NCBI GenBank assembly: GCA_902605365.1
Contig: CACLCM010000013.1
Location: 1-45,227, forward strand
Length of the DNA: 45,227 bases
Direction: 5' to 3'
DNA from: an uncultured Candidatus Poseidoniales archaeon
Lineage (GTDB): Archaea; Thermoplasmatota; Poseidoniia; Poseidoniales; Poseidoniaceae
A model generated the notes under the pieces. That model was given only the letters and a program-made list of their open reading frames with translations. It was not told where the DNA came from and made no database searches. Shown piece after piece: positions 25,498 through 33,086 of the stretch (the stretch's first letter is position 1; every line of letters begins with the position of its first letter). The position numbers and the translations under genes were made by a program.

Positions 25498-27519
25498 TCA
25501 TTCAACAATTTTCAAAACTCTTTTGCATCCTGAACATGCCATCCTGAATGGGCGCTCATCTGTCATAATGGAGTTTGTCGTACCACATGCCGGACAATCG
25601 ATTGTAGGATAATTGGAATTGTCTATAGCCGCCCCACTTCCTTTTTTGCGCTTGGGACTAGCGATTGCAGTAATCGACCATATTGCAACGGCAATTCCCG
25701 CAATGATTCCAACAGTGAATGGGTCATATGCTAGATACAGTGATAGTAAAACAACAGGGATGAGAATTGTCTCAATCCAAAGAGCACTACGTCGTTTATT
25801 CTTGGTAATGCGTAGTGCGCAATAAAACCCGCCTCCAATAATGATTAATGTGATTATAGACAAACTCAATGGTGCGTTTAGAGGGTTAGCAGTCGGCATT
25901 CCAGATAGAGTGAAAGTAGCACTAGGTTCTAGATTTTCAGCCTTGATACTAATCGTCTCACCAAATGGCGTTCTTCTGTGAGTCAAATCAATACTGTCTT
26001 CACCTTTGATTGTGGCTCCTGTCAAGCTTGCCATCATGCCTGTTTCAATATTGACTGAGATGTCGATGTTCGCCCATATCGGTGCTGGTTGAACTACGAT
26101 GAAATCCCTGAGGATATCGATAACGACATTTTGTTCAACTTCTTCAATGGTTGTAATATTCAATGTTAATGGATGGGGAGTAACTCTCTTTTCCCCATGG
26201 AAATCCACTTCGAATGAAATTTGGTAAAGGTTCTGAACATCAGTGCCAATCAATTCTTCTAATTCCAATGCCATTCCGTCATTCATGTAGGTAATGGCAA
26301 GGTTATCCATTTGGCTCTCAAACTCGTTTATCTCAACACTGTCAATAATACGATTCCTTCTGTCTTCTTCACTAACCATTCCTGAACTAAATATCCTAAG
26401 AGGCTGAGATAATGCAGGGTCATCATTACCGATGTTGTCCATTCCCCAACGCATCCAATAAGATATTTCATCGTCGATTGTTAATTTAAATTCCTTTTCC
26501 ATGAAGAGGATATCATCTTCTTTATCGAGTTTCATGTCTATCTTTACTGCCAGTGGTGAACCTGCACCATCCGTCCTAAGTGGCTCTTCTGTTGGATAAA
26601 ATACTCCGCCACTATTACTTCCGTCATCAAATGGGTCGATTGTGAAATCCGCTGAACCCGACAATAATGGAGTTCCAGACTGGATTTGGATACTTGCACC
26701 GATAGTGATGGTTTGCTCACCTGATGTAGTTGCCCGCCAAGTCCAAGTCAATCGAACATAATCTCCACTACTGGTCTCGATGGGATCTCCTGAAAGAACT
26801 CCCCCATTTACACTGATGTCCAAGCTATTGGCCTGTACTGCAGCAAGTTGTCCGAATGGTGATGCTACAACCATAGAGACATAGACGTCCATTCCTTCAG
26901 TTACAGGTTCATCGATTAGTAAGTCTACTACTGGCAGGTCTGCTATAATCGATGATTCATCACCCTCGCCTCCCCAACTAAAAATTAGGCCGGCATCTGC
27001 TCCAGGTACACTGAAAACAACAGTTTGGGCAGTTAGAGTTACAGAAACATCGGTTGATGCTGGTATTGATCCAGAATCCACATTGATATCAATTGAAAAA
27101 GAACCTGAGCCACTTGGTAAGAATGAATTGCTTTGGTCAGTAACTCCTTGATAATCAGACCCACCAATTTCCACAGTCACAGATGCGTTTATTTGGACTC
27201 CACCAGCATTAGCAACCTCATAGTCGATTGAGAATTCCCAGGTGGATGAGGGATAACTTCCTGTCCAAGCAGGATTTATTGACCATGTTGCGATTTCTCT
27301 CTCTTGTGGTATGGAATCAGAAATTGTGACCTCTTGTGAATCCGTACCTAACTCTGATTCAAATGGAGTCATTCCGCCTGATGCAGCAGGACCTGTCAAA
27401 AATAATTCAACAGGTCCAGAATCGCAACAAACTTCAACAGAATTAGCTTCAACTTCAGATATTGGAATGCAAGATAGAAGTAAGATTGCGCACAATAAAA
27501 CCGGACTAATTGTACGCAT
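25498..27519 (-). CDS. Exported membrane protein with C-terminal cytoplasmic zinc ribbon
   Basis: 673 aa from the ATG at 27519 (MRTISPVLLCAILLLSCIPI), preceded by AGGTGA; an upstream in-frame start at 27594 would add 25 residues that spoil the signal peptide. The ectodomain of about 520 residues holds several Ig-like or CARDB-type beta domains (TWSINPAWTGSYPSSTWEFS, VNGGVLSGDPIETSSGDYVR). Three hydrophobic stretches follow (SLSIITLIIIGGGFYCALR, ETILIPVVLLSLYLAYD, VGIIAGIAVAIWSITAIA), then a cytoplasmic zinc ribbon, CPACGTTNSIM and CSGCKRVLKIVE. An ectodomain tied to an intracellular zinc ribbon could pass on a signal, but no such role is shown. It lies downstream of the helical gene at 27941. 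Confidence 0.75.
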   Translation of the reverse strand: MRTISPVLLCAILLLSCIPISEVEANSVEVCCDSGPVELFLTGPAASGGMTPFESELGTDSQEVTISDSIPQEREIATWSINPAWTGSYPSSTWEFSIDYEVANAGGVQINASVTVEIGGSDYQGVTDQSNSFLPSGSGSFSIDINVDSGSIPASTDVSVTLTAQTVVFSVPGADAGLIFSWGGEGDESSIIADLPVVDLLIDEPVTEGMDVYVSMVVASPFGQLAAVQANSLDISVNGGVLSGDPIETSSGDYVRLTWTWRATTSGEQTITIGASIQIQSGTPLLSGSADFTIDPFDDGSNSGGVFYPTEEPLRTDGAGSPLAVKIDMKLDKEDDILFMEKEFKLTIDDEISYWMRWGMDNIGNDDPALSQPLRIFSSGMVSEEDRRNRIIDSVEINEFESQMDNLAITYMNDGMALELEELIGTDVQNLYQISFEVDFHGEKRVTPHPLTLNITTIEEVEQNVVIDILRDFIVVQPAPIWANIDISVNIETGMMASLTGATIKGEDSIDLTHRRTPFGETISIKAENLEPSATFTLSGMPTANPLNAPLSLSIITLIIIGGGFYCALRITKNKRRSALWIETILIPVVLLSLYLAYDPFTVGIIAGIAVAIWSITAIASPKRKKGSGAAIDNSNYPTIDCPACGTTNSIMTDERPFRMACSGCKRVLKIVE

Positions 27520-27575
27520 AGGTGATTCACCTAATGCACTCTGTGCGCTCAACCCTCTTGAAAACTGTGGCCATA

Positions 27576-27593
27576 TGAGCCCTAAAGGGCTCA
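27576..27593. promoter_or_regulatory. Stop-codon hairpin, same core as at 1788-1804
   Basis: TGAGCCC (27576-27582), loop TAAA, GGGCTCA (27587-27593). The TGA of the minus-strand gene at 27591-27593 is the first part of the stem in the transcript. The core GAGCCC/GGGCTC matches the structure at the MBL gene stop, again between two same-strand genes, the second exported. Confidence 0.55.
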
Positions 27594-27941
27594 AAGTGCC
27601 TTTTCTAGTAGGTTACCGAGTTCTTTTTCGAACAGCCCCACCAATGCTTCACCAACTTCGCCTTGAAGTTCATCTGGTAAAATACGTAGGCCTAGTTTTG
27701 CAGCCGCTCTGCTAGCCTTTAATTCTGCATAAACCGAACGTGCTTTAGCATTGAAATAATATGAAATTGCTTCTTTTAGTTCCTCTTTCAATTCTTGGTC
27801 AGCATCCACCTTTTCACGGATGTATGTTTTTATTTCATCTTTGACTAAATCTCTTACAGCTTCTAGCATAATATCCTCTGTTGCCATCAGTTCTTTGACC
27901 TGTGAGCCGAGGTTGCCAGTGAGTAGTCGCTCGATTGCCAT
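27591..27941 (-). CDS. Small charged helical protein
   Basis: 116 aa, starting MAIERLLTGNLGSQVKELMA. The start is set by a near-ideal ribosome site (AGGAGGTGG at 27951-27943) just before the ATG at 27941, although the frame stays open for 58 more codons upstream. The whole chain looks helical and strongly charged (EDIMLEAVRDLVKDEIKTYI, DQELKEELKEAISYYFNAKA), with no membrane segment and no cysteine. The first half could form a coiled coil. It is divergent from the CBS-like small gene across 76 bp and lies upstream of an exported zinc-ribbon protein. I do not recognise a family; it looks like a conserved soluble regulator or structural protein. Confidence 0.7.
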   Translation of the reverse strand: MAIERLLTGNLGSQVKELMATEDIMLEAVRDLVKDEIKTYIREKVDADQELKEELKEAISYYFNAKARSVYAELKASRAAAKLGLRILPDELQGEVGEALVGLFEKELGNLLEKAL

Positions 27942-28017
27942 GCCACCTCCTGTACGCCAACCGTCTTGAATCCATCTATGGCGATAATTCATGAACCTAC
28001 CATGCTTAGTCATAGTC

Positions 28018-28284
28018 ATGGAGTTCTCGACAATCGGTGCAGAAGATTCGTTAGAAGAGGCCAAACTAAGGCTGGGGTCAGTCGATGCGCTAATAGTATG
28101 GGGTGGCGAAAACATCCTCGGAGTGTTGACTTTGGAACATATTTCTCAGAATGGAAACTGCGGATCATCGTGTGAACTTGACATCCTTGTTGACCCTACT
28201 CCACAGTATAGTCAAAAATGGAAACCTAAGTTCATCGTCATGACCGATGAGGGTGAACCTGTCTTACTCAGTCGTGGACCATGA
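28018..28284 (+). CDS. Small CBS-like domain protein
   Basis: 88 aa from the ATG at 28018 (MEFSTIGAEDSLEEAKLRLG); another ATG at 27991 is possible. The pattern DSLEEAKLRL, DALIVWGGENILGVLTLEHI recalls one CBS repeat (xSLxEAxxxL, then Vxxx-GxLxGVLTxxDI), and FIVMTDEGEPVLLSRG could be the start of a second half. A lone, short CBS-type unit would need to dimerise to form a nucleotide site. No strong ribosome site is present. It converges on gltX and overlaps its 3' end by 17 nt. A chance frame cannot be excluded, but the domain-like pattern and the divergent layout favour a gene. Confidence 0.5.
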   Translation: MEFSTIGAEDSLEEAKLRLGSVDALIVWGGENILGVLTLEHISQNGNCGSSCELDILVDPTPQYSQKWKPKFIVMTDEGEPVLLSRGP

Positions 28285-29938
28285 GCAGCCCATCCTCTTC
28301 AACGATGGCATAACCTATCCTTTCGAGTTGTAATATTGTTCCAACTGGATGTGTATTATCTTCTAGAATACCTTCTACTGTTTCTAAATCTTGACCAGAT
28401 GCAATAGTCAATTTTGAAGGAGTTCCCCCTGCTACCCAATGGACAACTGGTCGCTTGTCACTGCGGTCTATACTCTCTACATTTCCATCTGCATCAATGT
28501 CGCAAAGGTCCTTCAACCTGATTGGCTTTCTTGAGTCTTCTTCCTCTATCCAAACCCCTTCGTCAACTGAATATTTACGCGGTGGCATATCTGCATCAGA
28601 ATGAGATTCAATAGTGCCATTTCTAGGGAATTCACCACTTAGCACCACTGGGAAAGCATTGCGAACAAACGCCAACCTTGGGGCCTTGATATCTATCGCC
28701 TTAGTGTTGTGAGAATAAAGAGTGGAAAGAGGAACTGCTATGTCTTTTTGAGTCAGACCAAGTTCGACCCAAAATGCCCTGAGGGCTTCAGGTTGAATCC
28801 CTCGGCGAGATAAAGCTGTGAGTGTTGGAAGCCTAGGATCTTCCCAGCCACTGAATTTTCCTTCAGCGATGTCTCTCTTCATTTGAGATGTTGAGAACGC
28901 TCCAAACTCATGGACTTTAACTCGGCCCCAGTAAATTGTTTCAGGATATTCCCAGCCAAAATGTGCGTACAACAATGTTTGCTTTCTGGTTGAATCCATC
29001 AAATCTTTACCACGAATAATGTGAGTTACACCTTGTAGGTAATCTTCTACCGCAGATTGGAAATCGAGAAGTGGCCAAACTCTCCAGCGGTTTCCTACAC
29101 GTGGATGAGGATTTGTCTGAATCCTAGCGGCAGGCCAATCTCGCAATGCAGGATTTTTCAGAGTCATGTCGGTTTTTACACGAAGAACAGCGTCACCAGG
29201 TTGGTACTCTTCCGGGTCATTCATCTTGGACCAGCGTTCTAAATTTTCATCGACACTATTGTCTCGACAAGGACATTCAGTCATTGCAACACGGTGAACT
29301 TTGAAGGCTTCTGCTGAGCATGTACACACATAGCCAAACCCACCATCAAGCATCTTCTTAGCATATTCATGGTAGTGTTCCATCCTCTCACTGGCAATTA
29401 CAATTCGGTGTGCTGGGAATCCGCAAAGCCATTCTTGCTGTATCGGAATTGAATCATATGCTTCCATCATCGGAGGTTTAACCGTAGTATCGGTGTCATC
29501 AAATCTTAGGATTAATTCACCATCTAAATCCTTGGCATATTGACCGTTTATTACTAGGCCTCGCGAATGGCCAAAAGACAGAGGGCCATTCGGATTTGGG
29601 GCAAAACGAAGTACGGGTTTTTTGCTGTTTAGATTAGGTAACTCTGGTAATCCTTCCCTTCTAGTCTGAACTTTTCTTTCCAATAATTCTGGAGCTTCTC
29701 TCTCTAGAATCTCAGTGATTGCATCCAATCCATCACTGGCAGCAAATGCATTTGCTTTTGCCACGGCCTTTGCGACCAATGGTGCGATGAACTTCCCAAA
29801 TTGTCTCAAGTCTGCTCTATTACCCATTATTCTGCTGATGACTGAACCAGCTTGACCTTCGCCAGAATATTGCAAGCTGTTTTGCAATGCAAGATGACGA
29901 ATTAAGTCAGATGTTGCCTGGTCCGGCTCCCATTCCAT
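28268..29938 (-). CDS. gltX: Glutamyl-tRNA synthetase, archaeal type
   Basis: 556 aa. A helical N-terminal extension of about 105 residues, typical of archaeal GluRS, precedes the class I core. The core starts LRFAPNPNGPLSFGHSRG (the HIGH-type signature, FGHS at 122-125), continues ELILRFDDTDTTVKPPM, and carries zinc-site cysteines (YVCTCS then CPCRDN). STSQMKRDI replaces KMSKS-type sequence. The C-terminal part is the archaeal beta-barrel anticodon-binding type (KPIRLKDLCDIDADG, ILQLERIGYAIVEEDG). It charges tRNA-Glu and, in archaea, GluRS also serves in Gln-tRNA formation with GatDE. The start is ATG at 29938, 26 bp after the rnhB stop, in one apparent operon with it. Confidence 0.95.
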   Translation of the reverse strand: MEWEPDQATSDLIRHLALQNSLQYSGEGQAGSVISRIMGNRADLRQFGKFIAPLVAKAVAKANAFAASDGLDAITEILEREAPELLERKVQTRREGLPELPNLNSKKPVLRFAPNPNGPLSFGHSRGLVINGQYAKDLDGELILRFDDTDTTVKPPMMEAYDSIPIQQEWLCGFPAHRIVIASERMEHYHEYAKKMLDGGFGYVCTCSAEAFKVHRVAMTECPCRDNSVDENLERWSKMNDPEEYQPGDAVLRVKTDMTLKNPALRDWPAARIQTNPHPRVGNRWRVWPLLDFQSAVEDYLQGVTHIIRGKDLMDSTRKQTLLYAHFGWEYPETIYWGRVKVHEFGAFSTSQMKRDIAEGKFSGWEDPRLPTLTALSRRGIQPEALRAFWVELGLTQKDIAVPLSTLYSHNTKAIDIKAPRLAFVRNAFPVVLSGEFPRNGTIESHSDADMPPRKYSVDEGVWIEEEDSRKPIRLKDLCDIDADGNVESIDRSDKRPVVHWVAGGTPSKLTIASGQDLETVEGILEDNTHPVGTILQLERIGYAIVEEDGLLMVHD

Positions 29939-29964
29939 AATTAGGGCGTGGGGCCTTTAGTTCT

Positions 29965-30612
29965 TCAAAACAAGGTACGCTGGCTCGCATTTGGGCGTGG
30001 TGGTGGAGTTCCGCCCCATGCATTTTCAACTGTTTTCCACGACCATCTCAGACAATCATGAGGTGTTTCTCCCTTTACTAATTCGATGACTGCCGCTTTT
30101 GTCTTTGGGTCTGAGGGATAACCACTACCAATATCGAATCCTAATTCATTGGATATCTCTGCGATTAATCTGTCTCTTGTCACCTTTGCAATAATGCTAG
30201 CAGCGCTAACTTCGGGATGTTTTTCATCCGCTTTATGTTCTGCATGACAAAATTTGCCGGACAATCTGGAAACATTTTTTGCAAACCTTTCAGCGTTTAC
30301 ATCACAAGCATCCAGCATAATTTCACCATCAGGCATGATGGATAATGCTTCAGCAAATAGTTCAACTTCCAGATTGTTTAGATTTTCAGATATATCAATA
30401 CGTTCTGGCTCACAAACTACTACATTATGTGGCATTTCTTTCAGAATCTCAAATAGTTCTTCTCTTTTTTTCTTACTCAAATCCTTGGAATCCTTTACAC
30501 CTAATTCCCTCAACTGTGATTGTGATGTAGAAGCAAATGCGCACACCACTAGAGGGCCAATTACCGGACCTCTTCCCGCTTCATCCACACCTATGTTCAT
30601 TGTACCACTCAC
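29965..30612 (-). CDS. rnhB: Ribonuclease HII
   Basis: 215 aa. GVDEAGRGPVIGPLVV carries the first two catalytic acids (Asp10, Glu11); DSKDLSKKKRE follows; MLDACDVNA supplies the third (Asp101); SAASIIAKVTRDRLI ends with the fourth (Asp147); GSGYPSDPKT and LRWSWKTVE are typical of the archaeal C-terminal half. It removes RNA from RNA-DNA hybrids and misplaced ribonucleotides. A GTG start at 30612 overlaps the upstream stop (GTGA); an ATG at 30600 (MNIGVDEAG) is a credible alternative. The protein follows a surface-protein gene and precedes gltX, so its expression is probably coupled to both. Confidence 0.96.
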   Translation of the reverse strand: MSGTMNIGVDEAGRGPVIGPLVVCAFASTSQSQLRELGVKDSKDLSKKKREELFEILKEMPHNVVVCEPERIDISENLNNLEVELFAEALSIMPDGEIMLDACDVNAERFAKNVSRLSGKFCHAEHKADEKHPEVSAASIIAKVTRDRLIAEISNELGFDIGSGYPSDPKTKAAVIELVKGETPHDCLRWSWKTVENAWGGTPPPRPNASQRTLF

Positions 30613-32972
30613 AAATCAAGGTCATCAAGATCTAGCATCTCTGTAACATCTTTCTTCTTAGCAACCGTTCTTTCAGTCACCGGAACAATGTCATCGGGAA
30701 GTACAACATTAGCCGAATGCGGTTTGTTGATGTCACCTGATGCGATGCCACTAACTAAATCATCCAATTTTGATTTTACAGCGATACTATCGTGATGGTC
30801 GAGAACTGTATTGGCTGCACCGACTAAGCCGGAATCTACAGGCTCTAGGCTTGGCTTTCTCTCTCCACTAACCGCTTGGAACATTCCCGTGAATGCTTCA
30901 TTCGAAACTTGCGGAGATTGAACCGGCTCAGGTACCGGTTGCTTTTTGTTCGCAAATTCAGCCATCCAGTCTTCGGGGGTATCATCATCTTTGGGCAACG
31001 GTTTCAATAAGGCTGCTTCTTCCAGTCGGATTTGCCTGTCTCTAAGTGATTTATTTATCATCAATCCACTCAAACCCGCTGCTATGATAATCCATTTCCA
31101 AGCCCAAATTAGACTTCCTGCAGATGAGAAGAAACTTGTGATTGAATTAACTACAGAATCACCATCATCCGCTGTTTTCTCTACAGCGTCAAACGAAGAA
31201 TTGGCAGAATATGTAAACGGGTTTTCTTCTGCTAATCGGCTATGTGCAGTGATGTTGAGGTAGAAATCATCACTTGCACCTTGGTCATCTGGTATGTTTG
31301 CCCATGCCCTGAACGTGAAGTTTTCACCCATTCCACAATTTACAATTTCAAAAGATCGGATGTTGTCAACATCTTCTTCGTAAATTGAGCCAGTAGGCGG
31401 AATGAAACTCATTTCAGTGTAGTAAGAAGAAGTCATTCGTATTACTAAACCATCGATGATATTACCTTCGTTACGCATAGTTACTGCGACTTCCAGTTTG
31501 TTATTACTTACCGAACTAACTGTGTCTTCCCATACCCATTCGACGAACGGTGCGGTTTTAGTTTCGATATTTATTGAATCGATTACTAATCCATCACCTC
31601 TGTGCAATTCTAATGTCGCAGATGCAGGAAGATAACCATCTGCATCCATGAACGGTGTCAAATTTAGAGGGATGTCGAAGCTCAGTTCGCCTTTCGATAA
31701 TCCTATGTTATCAGTTTCAATGTCAAATTCCATTCCCGTTTTATCCACTAAGTGTAAAGAATATTCTTCATAGTAATTCCCAGTATTTTCAATTCGAACC
31801 ATTCTTTGACAGGTTGTGTTCAGTTCAACAGATGTGCATAAATCTCCCGATATGGACAAATTGCCTCCCCGTTCCCATTCGATAATTGATGAAACAGATA
31901 TTGAATTAGTTCTTTGAGGAAATGCCTGAGGGCTTACAATCAATTCTACAGACAACTCGGCGATGTTTTTGTTCGGTGCCTCAAAGCCAATTTCGATAAC
32001 TCGGGATTCATTTGGTTCCAAAATTTGGAATTCAAAGGCATTGAACAATGCAATTGTCCAACCATTCTGCTCGATTCTATCATCCGTTATTCCATCTAAT
32101 CGCAAATATGCATCTAGGTATGTATCGATATTACCATTATTCCGAATTGAAACTTCAATCCTGCCAGTATCGCCAGGGTCAAGACTCAAATTTTGGGTGG
32201 TGGAGTCAATAGTCATGTTATGGAATGTCTGCATTTCTAGTTCGAACGTCCAACTGGAAACTCTCCTGTCGAGGTTGGATTCAGCCTCAAGATGGAATGT
32301 TGGACCTGTGCCTGCTAATGGTGCTCCGTTTTGAACAGATGGCGTGATAATCCAAAAATTGATGAAAACTTCTTCACCATCTGATAAATCCAACAAAACT
32401 TCGCCATCTCCGTTTAGATCTTGAACGAATCCATATTGCCAATTCGAATCAGTATTCATCCGGATTTTTACTAGGTCATCATAACCAGCGCTGTTAGATA
32501 TGTTTACTGCCAAACTCGTGTTAACACTCTGTTGGACATAAAAGGAAGAACCATCATTGGCTCCGAATGTTAGACTTGACCAGCGTGATATCAAAGCATC
32601 GATTTCAAATGTTTCACTCCATTCAGGAACTTCTTGACATGTTATGTCCAGGGTAAATGGTAATGTTTCATAATCAGAATTTGGAGCAGCAGTAATATTG
32701 ATGTTCAATTCACCCAACCTACCGGATGCCACTCTAGTCCATTCATCTGGTATACCATCAGTTGTTAGATTCGGGTGAGATTGGTTTAATTCGATTTGAA
32801 AATGTCTTTCTGCACCTACTAAATTGTGCCAAGCAATTCTGTAAGATACAGTTTCCCCAGGGTGGATTATAACTTCTTCATCAAGGTAAAACTCGAATGG
32901 AATCTCATCAGCACTTACTTGCATCTGTGGCATTATCATAATGATAACCAGAGCCAATAAGATGCGGCGCAT
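30609..32972 (-). CDS. Single-anchor exported protein with CARDB/Ig-like ectodomain
   Basis: 787 aa from the ATG at 32972 (MRRILLALVIIMIMPQMQVS); a GTG at 32993 would add seven residues. The ectodomain is built of several beta domains with the COG1470-like pattern of archaeal surface proteins: IHPGETVSYRIAWHNLVGAE, LSLDPGDTGRIEVSIRNNGN, RMVRIENTGNYYEEYSLHL, EVAVTMRNEGNIIDGLVIRM. One membrane helix (WAWKWIIIAAGLSGLMI, about residues 614-632) precedes a basic stretch and a 150-residue cytoplasmic tail ending VTEMLDLDDLDL. It overlaps rnhB by 4 nt. Role unknown, likely envelope structure. Confidence 0.78.
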   Translation of the reverse strand: MRRILLALVIIMIMPQMQVSADEIPFEFYLDEEVIIHPGETVSYRIAWHNLVGAERHFQIELNQSHPNLTTDGIPDEWTRVASGRLGELNINITAAPNSDYETLPFTLDITCQEVPEWSETFEIDALISRWSSLTFGANDGSSFYVQQSVNTSLAVNISNSAGYDDLVKIRMNTDSNWQYGFVQDLNGDGEVLLDLSDGEEVFINFWIITPSVQNGAPLAGTGPTFHLEAESNLDRRVSSWTFELEMQTFHNMTIDSTTQNLSLDPGDTGRIEVSIRNNGNIDTYLDAYLRLDGITDDRIEQNGWTIALFNAFEFQILEPNESRVIEIGFEAPNKNIAELSVELIVSPQAFPQRTNSISVSSIIEWERGGNLSISGDLCTSVELNTTCQRMVRIENTGNYYEEYSLHLVDKTGMEFDIETDNIGLSKGELSFDIPLNLTPFMDADGYLPASATLELHRGDGLVIDSINIETKTAPFVEWVWEDTVSSVSNNKLEVAVTMRNEGNIIDGLVIRMTSSYYTEMSFIPPTGSIYEEDVDNIRSFEIVNCGMGENFTFRAWANIPDDQGASDDFYLNITAHSRLAEENPFTYSANSSFDAVEKTADDGDSVVNSITSFFSSAGSLIWAWKWIIIAAGLSGLMINKSLRDRQIRLEEAALLKPLPKDDDTPEDWMAEFANKKQPVPEPVQSPQVSNEAFTGMFQAVSGERKPSLEPVDSGLVGAANTVLDHHDSIAVKSKLDDLVSGIASGDINKPHSANVVLPDDIVPVTERTVAKKKDVTEMLDLDDLDL

Positions 32973-33058
32973 AATTTCTGGACGGGGTTCCACATTTCAA
33001 TAGACCGGAACAGATGTTCAATGCCCCGATTGTAGTAGCATGTTCTAAAACAAAATGG

Positions 33059-33068
33059 TATATACTTA
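33059..33068 (+). promoter_or_regulatory. TATA box for the FAS1-cupredoxin gene
   Basis: TATATACTTA, with A-rich sequence just upstream (AAAACAAAAT). The core centre lies about 25 bp before the ATG at 33087, so transcription would begin at or next to the start codon and give a leaderless mRNA, common in archaea. The 114-bp region also serves the divergent surface-protein gene. Confidence 0.6.
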
Positions 33069-33086
33069 GAGAAGAGCGTTGGGGGC

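Noticed and set aside
27942-28115. 58-codon N-terminal extension of the charged helical gene
   Set aside because: It would overlap the divergent gene start and has unrelated composition, while a strong ribosome site sits directly before the ATG at 27941.
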